A stretch of 64,000 bases of DNA from Devosia sp. RR2S18 (GCF_030177755.1 NZ_CP126539.1:1822001-1886000), one strand, 5' to 3'. Counted from the stretch's first letter, positions 9,725 through 18,704 are shown. Numbers and translations: made by a program. The notes: generated by a model from the sequence alone, not told the origin.

Positions 9725-10660
9725 TCAGGTAGCCAGGATTTCCCGGAAGTAGGCGCCGTCCGCAACCATACTGTTCAAGACGCTGAGCAGCTTTCTGGCG
9801 GTCGCCGTCAGTGCGGCTTTCACTGGTTTCCCTGCGTCCTGTAACTTTCGCCGGAAGGCTTTGAACGTTGTCGAATGCCTTGAGGCATGCAAGGCAGCAA
9901 GATACAGGACTGTTCTGACGGTTGCCCTTCCGCCGCCGATGACCCGCTTACCCTGCCGCTGTCCACTGTCACGGGCGATCGGAGCGAGACCGGCTAATGC
10001 CGCGATCTTTCGGCGATCCGTCGTGCCGATTTCCGGCAGCTCGGCCATCAAGGTTGCGGAAACGATCATACCTACGCCAGGCACTGATTGAAGCATGCGG
10101 TCCGTTTCCGCTATTTCGGGCGACGATTGGATGATCTCGGCGATCCTGGCCTCGACCTTTGCAATTCGCCGTTCCAGAACCAGGATCAGGCTTTTCATAT
10201 CGGATCTGGAATCGCTGTCTGTCGTTTGCTGGAGACGGGTCGCCTCCTGCTTTCGCATTTCAACTAATTGACGGCGCCGGATGATCTGCGCGAGCAGCAC
10301 TTGCCTGGTAGCCGAGATCGGGGGCGTCTGTGCCGGCTGCAGCTTCTGTCCAAAGGTCGCGAGCATCCTGGCATCAACGCGGTCGGTCTTGCCGATCACT
10401 CCCATGGCTCTGGCGAAGTCACGCGCTTGGCGAGGATTGACTCGACTGAAGCTGGATTTACCCGCCTCAAGCCCGTCGCGCAGCGCTCGATCGTAACCGC
10501 CGCTAGCCTCAAAGATGACCCATGCTCCCTCGCGCGCAACAGCACTGGCAAAGCTCCGGATTCCGGCTGGAGTGTTCTCGATACGCCGGGCACCATGAGC
10601 TGGATGATAGATGTCGAGCCAAGCCTTGGCGACATCAACGCCGATGTAAATCTGGTCCAT
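9725..10660 (-). mobile_element. IS110-family transposase
   Basis: This 311-residue DEDD-type transposase starts at ATG 10660 with IYIGVDVAKAWLDIY, carrying the first acidic residue of the RuvC-like N-terminal domain. GKTDRVDARMLA carries further acidic residues. The C-terminal Transposase_20 half has a helix-hairpin-helix (LQSVPGVGMIVSATLMAE), then AALAGLAPIARDSG with the serine and an RRK/GGGRATVR segment. Members transpose through a circular intermediate and usually lack terminal inverted repeats, so element ends cannot be set exactly. The frame looks intact. It separates pcs from the cbb3/NirK region. Confidence 0.9.
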
Positions 10661-10870
10661 TATGTCTCCTGTTCCTGTACTGCGGGGTCTGCGCAACAGC
10701 CCCAATCAACTGTTCAGGATGAACGCGAAAATCGGGTGGCTCCCTTGCCGGCAAACGGGCTTGATCAATGGCCCCGGAGGCTCGCGGGATGCCACCCGCA
10801 CCATCCATAATAACCGATCTCGCAAAGACAGGAGGCTGCTTGGTTTAAGTTACGCGGCCATGGCCGGTTG
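10661..10870. other. Flank upstream of the IS110-family transposase
   Basis: This stretch holds the presumed non-coding end of the IS, including the palindrome TTGCCGGCAA at 10745-10754. I see no gene. Together with the adjacent 10871-10951 stub it fills the gap up to the DUF454 gene. Confidence 0.4.
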
Positions 10871-10951
10871 TTACAGTGTGGGGAACACGACCAAAGCTGC
10901 ATAACCAGCAACTGCCGCAAGAAAGCGTCGGCGGCTGAAGACCGTGTTCAT
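10871..10951 (-). pseudogene. Stub of a Tat-exported protein
   Basis: An ATG at 10951, 15 bases after the DUF454 stop and on the same strand, opens a 26-codon frame. It reads like a twin-arginine signal peptide (MNTVFSRRRFLAAVAGYAAL) and then stops at TAA. The DNA after it belongs to the IS110-side sequence. It is probably the first codons of a gene cut off by the insertion or a deletion. In denitrification regions ApbE/NosX-type proteins begin this way, but too little is left to assign it. Confidence 0.4.
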
Positions 10952-10965
10952 CGGGCCGCTCCAGC

Positions 10966-11343
10966 TTAATCGTTGTCGGCCGGTGCTGGCCGCGTTAGAA
11001 TGAATGTACCCACCAGAAAAAGGAAAAAGGCCGTCACGCTGGCAAGCGGCCAGTCAGGAGAGGCGGTGATAAGCAGAATGATGTAACTCGCCCCCATCAT
11101 GCCGACCGCGAGAGCTTTCGCCCGAGGGGCTACTGCTCTCTCCCGACGCCAGTTCCGCAGCGGTTCACCAAACACTGGGTGGTTCAGCAGCCATTGCTCG
11201 GCCCGGGGAGAGCAACGCGAGAAGAACCATGCCGCGGCAAGCAGGAAGGGTGTGGAAGGAAGGACCGGCAGCAGGGCACCGGCAGCTGCCAAGGACAGCA
11301 TTGTGCCTCCTAGAGCGAGATTGCACGCCCGCATCACCCTCAT
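10966..11343 (-). CDS. DUF454 (YbaN-type) small membrane protein
   Basis: This 125-residue protein has the DUF454 pattern: an N-terminal membrane hairpin with GALLPVLPSTPFLLAAAWFFS, a polar stretch with HPVFGEPLRNWR, then two more hydrophobic segments. The function is not established. Such genes are common next to heme, cytochrome or denitrification genes. It overlaps the next upstream gene by 4 bases (ATGA) and is probably the distal end of the cco transcript. Confidence 0.8.
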   Translation of the reverse strand: MRVMRACNLALGGTMLSLAAAGALLPVLPSTPFLLAAAWFFSRCSPRAEQWLLNHPVFGEPLRNWRRERAVAPRAKALAVGMMGASYIILLITASPDWPLASVTAFFLFLVGTFILTRPAPADND

Positions 11344-11708
11344 TGCCGCACTTCTCCTGAGATCATCTGCATCGCCGCCGACCCAAGTGTAGCCGCCCGC
11401 GCCACATCATCGAAGAGTTGCGCCAACTCCTCGAAAGCGGAGCGGTCTACCTCGGTCCAGCTGATATCGTCGAGTTCAGCCAGCATCTGAGTCAACGCAA
11501 TTATCCGTACTAGCTGCCCGCGGGCCTTCAGAAGGGCGCTCCGATCCCGCCGCGCCTGCTCAAGTGTCATGAAACGGGCAATCGCTTCGTCCACCTGCTC
11601 GCGGCACTCGCAAGTGCTGGCGGCGTGCTGGATTGTAGATCGGAGGCGCTGCGCCAAGTCATCTGTTTGGCTCGAGGTTTCGCGGCTGATAACTGGATGA
11701 AACGACAT
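11340..11708 (-). CDS. Hypothetical protein, cco operon
   Basis: I do not recognise this 122-residue soluble, helix-rich protein. It has two neighbouring cysteines (CEC near residue 34) and an acidic C-terminal half with ELDDISWTEVDRSAFEELAQLF. It lies 85 bases after ccoS and overlaps the DUF454 start by 4 bases, so it is read with the cbb3 genes. The CEC pair could bind a metal or form a disulfide, which is speculation. The frame is well behaved and coupled to a real gene, so it is likely expressed. Confidence 0.6.
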   Translation of the reverse strand: MSFHPVISRETSSQTDDLAQRLRSTIQHAASTCECREQVDEAIARFMTLEQARRDRSALLKARGQLVRIIALTQMLAELDDISWTEVDRSAFEELAQLFDDVARAATLGSAAMQMISGEVRQ

Positions 11709-11793
11709 GAGCAGGCGGCCAAGGTGGTTTGCTGCGGTGCAGCTTAGCTATCTTGTGCCATCATGTGTTTGTTCTGTCGCAAACAAGGGTAGG

Positions 11794-12003
11794 CTAGCTC
11801 ACCTTGCCCGGAGGATCGATTGGTTCTCCGGACGTGCCGTCCAGTTCGCGCGTTACTATAGGCGCGTCAGCGTCAAAGAGGACGCGCTGGCTCGCGCCGT
11901 CCAAATCCTCATACTGTCCATCTCGCAGGGTCCACAGGAAGACGACCAGACCTGCGGCACCGAGCACGACCGAGATTGGGATCAAGAAGAAGAAATCGCT
12001 CAC
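11794..12003 (-). CDS. ccoS: cbb3 oxidase maturation protein CcoS
   Basis: This 69-residue protein starts with a GTG at 12003 that overlaps the ccoI stop (GTGA). It has one N-terminal transmembrane helix containing FFFLIPISVVLG, then the family hallmark FLWTLRDGQYEDLDG. CcoS is needed for cofactor insertion into cbb3-type oxidase in Rhodobacter and rhizobia. The C-terminal tail of about 30 residues is longer than in many CcoS proteins. The gene sits inside a longer open frame with no credible upstream start, so the overlap with ccoI decides the start. Confidence 0.9.
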   Translation of the reverse strand: MSDFFFLIPISVVLGAAGLVVFLWTLRDGQYEDLDGASQRVLFDADAPIVTRELDGTSGEPIDPPGKVS

Positions 12004-14246
12004 AGAATGGCCTCCGAGCTGCGCTCCAGAGGAGCGAGTCCTGGACGGCGGAAGCCCAGCCGCAGAGCGTTGAGCACCACCACCACTGACGAGAGCGACA
12101 TTGCGATGGCCGCGACGAACGGGTTGATCAATCCCGCAACCGCTGCTGGTAAGGCAATGGCGTTGTACAGCAAGGACAGAGCGAGGTTCTGCTTGACCAG
12201 CGCGCTTGCTTCTCGGGCGATGCGTAGCGCTATCGGAACGGCGAGCAGGTCGCTTCGCAAGAAGACGAAATCGGCTGCATTGCGGCCCACATCTACAGCG
12301 TTGGCCGGCGCCATCGATACGTGAGCGCCAAGAAGAGCGGGCGCGTCGTTTAGGCCATCCCCAACCATGAGCGGGCGGTGGCCTGCATTGGTGATCGCCT
12401 TGAGACGCTCGCATTTGTCGGCGGGGAGCGCTCCGGCCAGAGTGTCGTGTATACCGAGTTTATCCGCGACTTGCTGCACCGCCTTGGGCTGGTCTCCCGA
12501 GACGATCTCCAGAAGCACGCCATCCGTCTTCAGCGTCGCCACGGCTTGCGCCGCTCCTGGCCGCAGTCGTTCCGCGAACTCGAAACCTGCCAGCAGCGCG
12601 CCATCGCGTGTGAGCACTGTTCCCGTCTGACCAGGTTCGGAGAGAGCCCACCCGGCGCGGCCAAGGCGGTATATCGAGCCACCCTCGCGAGCCTCTACGC
12701 CAAGGCCGGGTACTTCCTCTAGGCTCTCCCAGCTTCGGGCGCGGTGATCTCCAGCACCAGAGGCAGCGCGCACAATTGCCCTTGAATAGGGGTGCTGGGA
12801 TCCCTGCGCTATGCTTGCAGCCAGAGCCATGATCTCGGCGGGTATGGTGGTACGGTTGGCCAACTCAGGCGTGCCTTCGGTAAGCGTACCGGTCTTGTCG
12901 AAGATTGCGGTGTCCACTTCAGCCAGTCGTTCGAGGGCGCTACCGTCCTTCATCATAATGCCCGCATCGAACAGGCGCCGTGCGGCTACAACTTGAACCA
13001 TCGGCACGGCCAGCCCAAGCGCGCAGGGGCAAGTGATGATCAGGACGGCGATGGCGATGGTGGCCGCATTATGCAGGTCGCCATCAAAGAGCATCCAACC
13101 CACAAAAGCCGCGGCGGCGGACAGATGCACAACGGGCGAGTAGAGCTCGGCAGCACGGTCAGCAATGCGCCGATAGCTAGCCCGGCCGTTTTCGGCGCCT
13201 TCCAGCAGCCTGATCATCTGCGCGAGAGTAGATTCCTGCTCGCTAGCCTCTACCTGCAGGGTGAGGGACCCGGTCAGGTTGAGGGTTCCGGCCTCGACGC
13301 GAGTGCCGGGCTGAACAGGATCGGGAGTGCTTTCTCCGCTCAGGAGGCTGCGGTCCAGGTCGGAGCTACCTTCGATCACAAGCGCGTCCACGGGGACGCG
13401 CTCGCCGGGCACCAGCAACACGATCATCCCGGGGGCGATATCTCGGAGCGGCAAGTACTCGCAGGTGCCGTCCTCCTGTTGGACTAGGGCGCCGCGAGGG
13501 GAGAGTTGGGCCAAACCTCTCACGGCCATACGGGCTCGCTCCCGCATGACATGGTCGAGTGTTCGCCCGATCAGCAGAAAGAACAGAAGAGATACGGTAG
13601 CATCAAAATAGACCTGCTCGCCGGATCTGATGGTGTCGTGAAGGCTTAGCGCGAAAGCTAGAATGATGCCGATAGTGATCGGTACATCCATATTGGTGCG
13701 GCCATGCGTCATGGCCTGCCAAGCGGAGGCATAGAACGTGCGGCCTGAATAGAGCAGGGCGGGCAGTGTCAGCCCGGCGCAGATCCAGTGCAGAATGTCG
13801 CGGGTGGGACCATCAGCGCCCGACCACACCGAGCCCGACAGCATCATGATGTTCATGGACGCAAAGGCAGCGACCGCGAGCGCCCTAATCAGCGCGGGCA
13901 GTATCTGATCCTTTTGCTCGTCATGGGCTTCGTAGAGATGTGGTTCGTAGCCCAACCTGACCATTGCATCGACGACTGACGGTATCGTGTCGCCGGTCCA
14001 GCGGACAGATACGCGTTTGGTCGAGAGGTTCACCCGTGCCGATTGTACCCTCGGTATCTGCCCCAAGGCCTGTTCAATGGTGTTGATGCAGGCACCGCAG
14101 TGGATTGCCGGTACAGCGAAGTCGGACTGCCGGATGCCGCCGCCGAGATCCCGACTGGCGAGTTGCGCCTCATTGGCCGAGGGACCTCGTTGCACGGGCC
14201 CGGCAACAGCCTCGACAAACTCGGGCGGAGGCAAGCAGCAGCTCAT
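12000..14246 (-). CDS. ccoI: Copper-translocating P-type ATPase for cbb3 assembly
   Basis: This 748-residue P1B-type ATPase has an N-terminal heavy-metal domain with HCGAC (Cys50, Cys53), after a short MSCCLPP leader rich in cysteine. The actuator motif SGES is at 303-306, the membrane metal site CPC at 406-408, the phosphorylated DKTGT at 450-454, and the GDGLNDAP hinge near 630. CcoI (FixI) moves copper out of the cytoplasm for the CuB site of cbb3 oxidase; here it could also supply NirK and pseudoazurin. It overlaps ccoS by 4 bases and follows the DUF2189 gene after 4 bases. Confidence 0.94.
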   Translation of the reverse strand: MSCCLPPPEFVEAVAGPVQRGPSANEAQLASRDLGGGIRQSDFAVPAIHCGACINTIEQALGQIPRVQSARVNLSTKRVSVRWTGDTIPSVVDAMVRLGYEPHLYEAHDEQKDQILPALIRALAVAAFASMNIMMLSGSVWSGADGPTRDILHWICAGLTLPALLYSGRTFYASAWQAMTHGRTNMDVPITIGIILAFALSLHDTIRSGEQVYFDATVSLLFFLLIGRTLDHVMRERARMAVRGLAQLSPRGALVQQEDGTCEYLPLRDIAPGMIVLLVPGERVPVDALVIEGSSDLDRSLLSGESTPDPVQPGTRVEAGTLNLTGSLTLQVEASEQESTLAQMIRLLEGAENGRASYRRIADRAAELYSPVVHLSAAAAFVGWMLFDGDLHNAATIAIAVLIITCPCALGLAVPMVQVVAARRLFDAGIMMKDGSALERLAEVDTAIFDKTGTLTEGTPELANRTTIPAEIMALAASIAQGSQHPYSRAIVRAASGAGDHRARSWESLEEVPGLGVEAREGGSIYRLGRAGWALSEPGQTGTVLTRDGALLAGFEFAERLRPGAAQAVATLKTDGVLLEIVSGDQPKAVQQVADKLGIHDTLAGALPADKCERLKAITNAGHRPLMVGDGLNDAPALLGAHVSMAPANAVDVGRNAADFVFLRSDLLAVPIALRIAREASALVKQNLALSLLYNAIALPAAVAGLINPFVAAIAMSLSSVVVVLNALRLGFRRPGLAPLERSSEAIL

Positions 14247-14250
14247 TGCC

Positions 14251-15048
14251 TTAGCCTTTCACCGCCATGTAAGCATGCCAAGTTGCATGACCGAGCAGCG
14301 GGAAGATCAAGATCATTCCGATCAGACCCGTCAGCAGTGAAGCGGCGGTCAACGCCATGACAAGGGCGCCCCACACGAGCAATGCCGGCAGGTTGTTCCA
14401 GACCAGGGACATCGACAGCCCCATGGCGGAAAACGCATCCGAATGCTTGTCGAGCATCATGGGGATTGAGAAGGCGCTGATGGCAAAGGCGAAAGCGGCG
14501 AATAGCCCACCAACGGCGGTACCCGTCACAAGCATGGCGACACCGGTTGGTGTGGTGAACAGGAGGCTAAACAACTCGTCGGCGCCAGGGAACGGGCGCC
14601 ATCCGAAGAACAGGGCATAGAGCAGGACCGCGGCGCGCATCCAGACCAGCATGAGCGTGACGAGAACCGCCCCGACAAAGAGCAGGTGGGCCGCCCCACC
14701 ATTCGTCGGGAAAAGCATGGCGACCAAGGAGACGCGCTCGCCCGCTTGCAGGCGGCGGCTCTTCTCGTACAGCCCCGTGGCGAGCAGGGGGCCCACAACA
14801 AGGAAGCCTGCCAATGCGGGGAACAGCACCTGCACCCAGTCAAACTGGATCATGCCCACGAGCACCAGGAGCGACAGCATGGCCACCCCCACGCCGTAGG
14901 CGAGACTGGAGAACGGGTCCGTCCATAGGTCACGCCAGCCGGCGGCCAGCCAGCCAAAAGCTGAGTTGGCGGCGAGGTTTCGGCGGTGATCGACCGCTTT
15001 GGGGAGCGGTGGGACAGTTTCTGGAATGCTGAGGAGGGTCTTCGCCAT
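14251..15048 (-). CDS. DUF2189 membrane protein in the ccoH position
   Basis: This 265-residue protein has about six transmembrane segments and the DUF2189 pattern (GWLAAGWRDLWTDPFSSLAYG near residues 33-53; GLYEKSRRLQAGE near 107-119; SAFSIPMMLDKHSDAFSAM near 191-209). The role is unknown. It sits between the ccoP-side genes and ccoI, where rhizobia and Rhodobacter carry ccoG and ccoH. Its length and topology do not match FixH (one helix) or FixG (ferredoxin). Its place suggests a role in oxidase assembly or copper handling, by inference only. Confidence 0.8.
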   Translation of the reverse strand: MAKTLLSIPETVPPLPKAVDHRRNLAANSAFGWLAAGWRDLWTDPFSSLAYGVGVAMLSLLVLVGMIQFDWVQVLFPALAGFLVVGPLLATGLYEKSRRLQAGERVSLVAMLFPTNGGAAHLLFVGAVLVTLMLVWMRAAVLLYALFFGWRPFPGADELFSLLFTTPTGVAMLVTGTAVGGLFAAFAFAISAFSIPMMLDKHSDAFSAMGLSMSLVWNNLPALLVWGALVMALTAASLLTGLIGMILIFPLLGHATWHAYMAVKG

Positions 15049-15068
15049 TGGAGGTGTCCGGGTTGATG

Positions 15069-15281
15069 TCAGCAGGCGGACTTGGCAGCGCGGTAGCCGC
15101 CATGCTTGCTTTCAGTTTTGAGGTGAGTGACGCAGTCTGGCTGCGATGCAAACGCCACATAGACAAGATGCGCATTGGCTCCGATCAGCACGCCAACGAT
15201 GGCCAGTGCAGCCATGAGCAGCATCAGCGGGGTGCTACGACGCTTCGGCTCCGGTTGGTCCAGGGTCACCGGCGAACTCAT
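15069..15281 (-). CDS. Small single-helix membrane protein, cbb3 cluster
   Basis: This 70-residue protein starts at ATG 15281, overlapping the ccoP stop by 4 bases (ATGA). A basic N-terminus (EPKRR) precedes one transmembrane helix of about residues 18-38. A conserved-looking segment with NAHLVYVAFASQPDCVTH follows, and a cysteine ends the chain. Similar short proteins occur near cytochrome oxidase genes in alphaproteobacteria, but I know of no assigned function. It may take the place of CcoH as a single-helix assembly factor, though it is less than half the length of FixH. Confidence 0.75.
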   Translation of the reverse strand: MSSPVTLDQPEPKRRSTPLMLLMAALAIVGVLIGANAHLVYVAFASQPDCVTHLKTESKHGGYRAAKSAC

Positions 15282-16159
15282 TGCTGAGCCTGTCGCAGTT
15301 CGAGGACGTAGAGCGTCAAAAGCTTGATGTCTGTTGGCGAGAGTCGCCCCTCCCAGGAAGGCATCGTGCCGGCACGACCATGGTAGACCGAGTCTCGAAT
15401 GCTGGCCCTGTCGCCGCCATAGATCCAGAATTCGTCGGCCAGATTGGGAGCACCACTCTCGACCATGCCCGTCGCCTCGAGACCGTGACACCCCGCGCAA
15501 TTGTTGGCGAAGATCTCCGCCCCGGCAGCGAGAAGCTCGGGTTCAGCAGAACTGGCGACCTCTGGCTTGGAAAGCGACTCGACATAGGTCACCACCGTGC
15601 CAATCTCTGCGCCGCTCAACATCTTGTCGCGACCAAAGGCCAGCATTTGGGCATAGCGCGTTTCCGGGCTTTGCCCATTGATACCGACACGAATGGTCTC
15701 GGCGATCGTTTCGGGCTCGTCGCCCCACATGGCCGGCGCATTAGCCAAGTTCGGGAAGCCGGGGCCACCGGTGGCCTTGGCGCCGTGGCAGCCGGCACAA
15801 TTGTCGGCAAAAAGCGTGGCTCCGGTATCTCGGACCACCTGCATCAGGCTCTCGTCTGCCTGGATGCTTGCAAAGTCAGTCGCACCAATGCGATCCGCCC
15901 ATGCCGCCCGAGCCGCTTGCGCTTGCGTGAGACTTTCGCGAACCGCGACATGCTGATCAGCGCCAAGCAGTCCGCGGAAGTAACCGTTCAAGCCCGGCCA
16001 GCTCGGCATCAGTACCGTCCAGAGGATTGCAAATCCCCCAAAGGCGATGAGAGCAAGATAAACAGGTTTGGGAACCGGAGAGTTCAACTCCTTGATACCG
16101 TTCCATTCGTGGCCCGTCGTCATCTGGCCGGAGAATTCGTCGCGTTCGCCTAGCGCCAT
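15278..16159 (-). CDS. ccoP: cbb3-type cytochrome c oxidase subunit III (diheme)
   Basis: This 293-residue subunit has one N-terminal transmembrane helix (about residues 33-52) and a periplasmic part with two heme c sites, both CAGCH, at 121-125 and 221-225. Methionine axial ligands are available downstream of each. CcoP passes electrons from soluble donors or the bc1 complex to CcoO and CcoN. The ATG at 16159 lies within the last codons of ccoQ, a 10-base overlap, and the stop overlaps the next gene. Confidence 0.95.
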   Translation of the reverse strand: MALGERDEFSGQMTTGHEWNGIKELNSPVPKPVYLALIAFGGFAILWTVLMPSWPGLNGYFRGLLGADQHVAVRESLTQAQAARAAWADRIGATDFASIQADESLMQVVRDTGATLFADNCAGCHGAKATGGPGFPNLANAPAMWGDEPETIAETIRVGINGQSPETRYAQMLAFGRDKMLSGAEIGTVVTYVESLSKPEVASSAEPELLAAGAEIFANNCAGCHGLEATGMVESGAPNLADEFWIYGGDRASIRDSVYHGRAGTMPSWEGRLSPTDIKLLTLYVLELRQAQQ

Positions 16160-16323
16160 GGCCGGTCCTCCTCTTCGCGCACCGGCCGCTTGGCCGCTTC
16201 TTCAAACTTCTTTCTGTTCGAGGGCCAGTAGGTCCAGGCGACGGCAATCACGCTGAGGCCAACAAGATAGAAGAGCCCGAATGACTTGGAGAAGGCGACG
16301 ACCGCGTCGTGATCGAAGGGCAT
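16150..16323 (-). CDS. ccoQ: cbb3-type cytochrome oxidase subunit IV
   Basis: This is a 57-residue protein with a single transmembrane helix (about residues 14-32), then a tryptophan-containing WPSNRKKFEEAAKR segment and an acidic/basic tail, typical of CcoQ/FixQ. The ATG at 16323 immediately follows the ccoO stop codon with no gap, and its end overlaps the ccoP start by 10 bases. CcoQ stabilises the cbb3 complex. I found it by reading the gap between ccoO and ccoP; its size and position match the canonical NOQP order. Confidence 0.92.
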   Translation of the reverse strand: MPFDHDAVVAFSKSFGLFYLVGLSVIAVAWTYWPSNRKKFEEAAKRPVREEEDRPWR

Positions 16324-17055
16324 CTATTGCACTCCCGCCAAGGCAGTTTCTTGCGCGGCATCTGTCAGGGTGCCGAGGACCTGGAGATAGGCCACCAGCG
16401 CGTCCATATCGGACAGCCGCCCCTGTACGCCGTCAAACATTCGGATGTTGGTTTCGGCGCCATAGCGCTCTGCCACACCACCAGAAGCCGGAGAGTCCGG
16501 GTTCGCCTGACCGAATGCATCGATCTCGGCATTGGCAATCTGCTCGTCGCTGTAGGGGACACCCACCGTCCTGAGTGCCGCCAGATGCGCTCCGAGGTCG
16601 TCGGTCTTTAGCTGGTCGCGAAGCAGCCAACGATAGGCCGGCATCTTGGATTCGGGCACCACGTCACGCGGGTTGTTAAGATGCATTGTGTGCCAGGCAT
16701 CCGAGTACTTGTCGCCCAGGCGAGCCAAGTCTGGCCCCGTGCGCTTGGATCCCCAGAGCTGTGGATGGTCGTACTGGCTCTCGACTGCCAAGGAGTAGGG
16801 TCCATACCGCTCCACTTCGTCCTGCAGGGTACGGATCATCTGACTGTGGCAGGCGTAGCAGCCCTCGCGGATGTAGATGTTGCGGCCGGCAACTTCGAGC
16901 GGAGTATAGACCCGCATATCAGGTGCTTCTTCCACGGTTTCGTCGATGGTGAAGAGGGGCGCGATCTCGATGAAGCCGCCGATTGAGGCGACTATGACGA
17001 TGAACGCCACCAAGCCTACGGCACTGCGTTCCAGATTGTAGTGAAGGCCAAACAT
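16324..17055 (-). CDS. ccoO: cbb3-type cytochrome c oxidase subunit II (monoheme)
   Basis: This 243-residue subunit has one N-terminal helix (about residues 11-35) and a single heme c motif CYACH at 66-70, followed by SQMIR as in other CcoO/FixO proteins. A distal methionine ligand lies in the SKMPAYRWL region near residue 150. It transfers electrons from CcoP heme to CcoN. It is 5 bases downstream of ccoN and abuts ccoQ, so all four subunits are co-translated. Confidence 0.95.
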   Translation of the reverse strand: MFGLHYNLERSAVGLVAFIVIVASIGGFIEIAPLFTIDETVEEAPDMRVYTPLEVAGRNIYIREGCYACHSQMIRTLQDEVERYGPYSLAVESQYDHPQLWGSKRTGPDLARLGDKYSDAWHTMHLNNPRDVVPESKMPAYRWLLRDQLKTDDLGAHLAALRTVGVPYSDEQIANAEIDAFGQANPDSPASGGVAERYGAETNIRMFDGVQGRLSDMDALVAYLQVLGTLTDAAQETALAGVQ

Positions 17056-17060
17056 TGCAC

Positions 17061-18704
17061 TTATTCTCCAGCTTGCAGTGCCGGCTGGGCAGGCAGGTCG
17101 AAGGCGACCTCGTCAGCGACCGGCGCGGGCATGCGGATAGTCATGATGATGTTGAAGAGGGCAACGAGGGCACCCAGTAGGAACAGCAACCCGCCGAATG
17201 CACGCACGATGTAGTAGGGGTGCATGGCCACTAGGCTATCGATGAAGGAGTAGGCGAGGCCGCCACTCTCTGTGTAGGTGCGCCACATCAGGCCCTGGAT
17301 CACACCCGAGTTCCACATCGCGAAGACGTAGATCACGGTACCCGACAGGGCGAGCCAGAAGTGCACTTCCACCAGCTTCTGCGAATAAAGGTTTGGCCGC
17401 TTCCACATGGATGGAACCAGCGAATAGAGCGATCCAAAGGTGATCATGGCCACCCAGCCGAGAGCGCCGGCATGCACGTGCCCTATGGTCCAATCAGTGT
17501 AGTGGCTGAGCGAGTTCACGGCGCGGATCGCCATGAAGGAGCCTTCGAACGTGGTGATGCCGTAGAAGATTGCGGCAAGCGCCATGAAGCGGAGTACCGC
17601 GTCGTCGCGGACCTTGTGCCAGGCACCGTTGAGCGTCAGCAAAGCGTTCCCGGCAGAGGCCCATGATGGGACCAGAAGAACGACCGAGAAGGCCATGCCG
17701 AGGGTCTGAACCCAATGGGGGAGGGCGGTGTAGTGCAGGTGGTGCGAGCCCGCCCACATGTACATGAAGGTGATGCCCCAGAAGCTGATGATCGACAAGC
17801 GATACGAGAATATGGGCCGGTTGGCTCGCTTGGGCAGGTAGTAATACATCATGCCCAAGAAGCCGGCGGTGAGGAAGAAGGCGACCGCGTTGTGCCCGTA
17901 CCACCACTGCGTCATGGCATCCTGCACACCCGAGAACAGCGAGTAAGACTTTGCGCTACCCAGCGAGATCGGGACGGCTAGGTTGTTGACGATATGAAGG
18001 ATGGCCACCACGAGGATGAAGGCCATGTAGTACCAGTTAGCCACATAGATGTGCGGCTCTTTGCGGCGCGCCAGGGTGCGCATGTAGATGGCGAAGTAGA
18101 CCACCCAGACAACGACCAGCCAGATGTCGGCGTACCACTCGGGCTCGGCGTATTCCTTTGATTGGGTGAGGCCCATAAGGTACCCGCTGGCCGCCAATAA
18201 GCAGAACAGATTGTAGCCAAGCAGCACGAACCATGGGCTGATCTGATCGGGTAGGCGGGCACGGGTCGTGCGCTGGAGGACATGTAAAGAAGTGGCAATC
18301 AAGGCATTGCCGCCAAAGCCGAAGATGACGCCGCTCGTGTGCACAGGGCGTAGCCGGCCGAAGCTCGCCCAAGCGGCGTCGATGGTGAAATCCGGCCATG
18401 CCAGGAGCGCCGCGACCCAGAAGCCGGCGCCCATTCCGACGACACCCCAGAGGAGCGTCAGGATAATGCCCAGCTTGGTTGGCGCGTCGTAGTATTCGTT
18501 CAGCCGCTCTGCCGATGGCTCCGGTGCGTTGTACCGTTGCGCGACGGCGGTAAAGCCGATCACGCCCGCAGCGAGTACCATCCAGCCGTGGATGCCGAGC
18601 AGGTCGGCGCGCCCCGCCGCTGCCATTGCGAGCCCCAGCAGTGTGAGCACGCCGAGTATGATCATTGCCCACAGCCGTTCGGTCCGTGTCAGATCTGCTA
18701 TCAT
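17061..18704 (-). CDS. ccoN: cbb3-type cytochrome c oxidase subunit I
   Basis: This 547-residue catalytic subunit of a high-affinity C-family heme-copper oxidase has about 12 to 14 transmembrane helices. HTSGVIFGFGGNALIATSLHVLQ (about residues 122-144) holds low-spin heme ligand histidines, WYGHNAVAFFLTAGFLGMMYY near 267-287 holds CuB ligands, and HLHYTALPHW near 320 holds another pair. It allows respiration at very low oxygen. It heads the ccoNOQP operon, and an anaerobox at 18779-18792 lies about 75 bases upstream of its ATG. Confidence 0.96.
   Translation of the reverse strand: MIADLTRTERLWAMIILGVLTLLGLAMAAAGRADLLGIHGWMVLAAGVIGFTAVAQRYNAPEPSAERLNEYYDAPTKLGIILTLLWGVVGMGAGFWVAALLAWPDFTIDAAWASFGRLRPVHTSGVIFGFGGNALIATSLHVLQRTTRARLPDQISPWFVLLGYNLFCLLAASGYLMGLTQSKEYAEPEWYADIWLVVVWVVYFAIYMRTLARRKEPHIYVANWYYMAFILVVAILHIVNNLAVPISLGSAKSYSLFSGVQDAMTQWWYGHNAVAFFLTAGFLGMMYYYLPKRANRPIFSYRLSIISFWGITFMYMWAGSHHLHYTALPHWVQTLGMAFSVVLLVPSWASAGNALLTLNGAWHKVRDDAVLRFMALAAIFYGITTFEGSFMAIRAVNSLSHYTDWTIGHVHAGALGWVAMITFGSLYSLVPSMWKRPNLYSQKLVEVHFWLALSGTVIYVFAMWNSGVIQGLMWRTYTESGGLAYSFIDSLVAMHPYYIVRAFGGLLFLLGALVALFNIIMTIRMPAPVADEVAFDLPAQPALQAGE

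Noticed and set aside
15281-16153. Plus-strand open frame opposite ccoP (290 codons)
   Set aside because: ccoP has two heme motifs and correct operon spacing; the opposite frame is a shadow.
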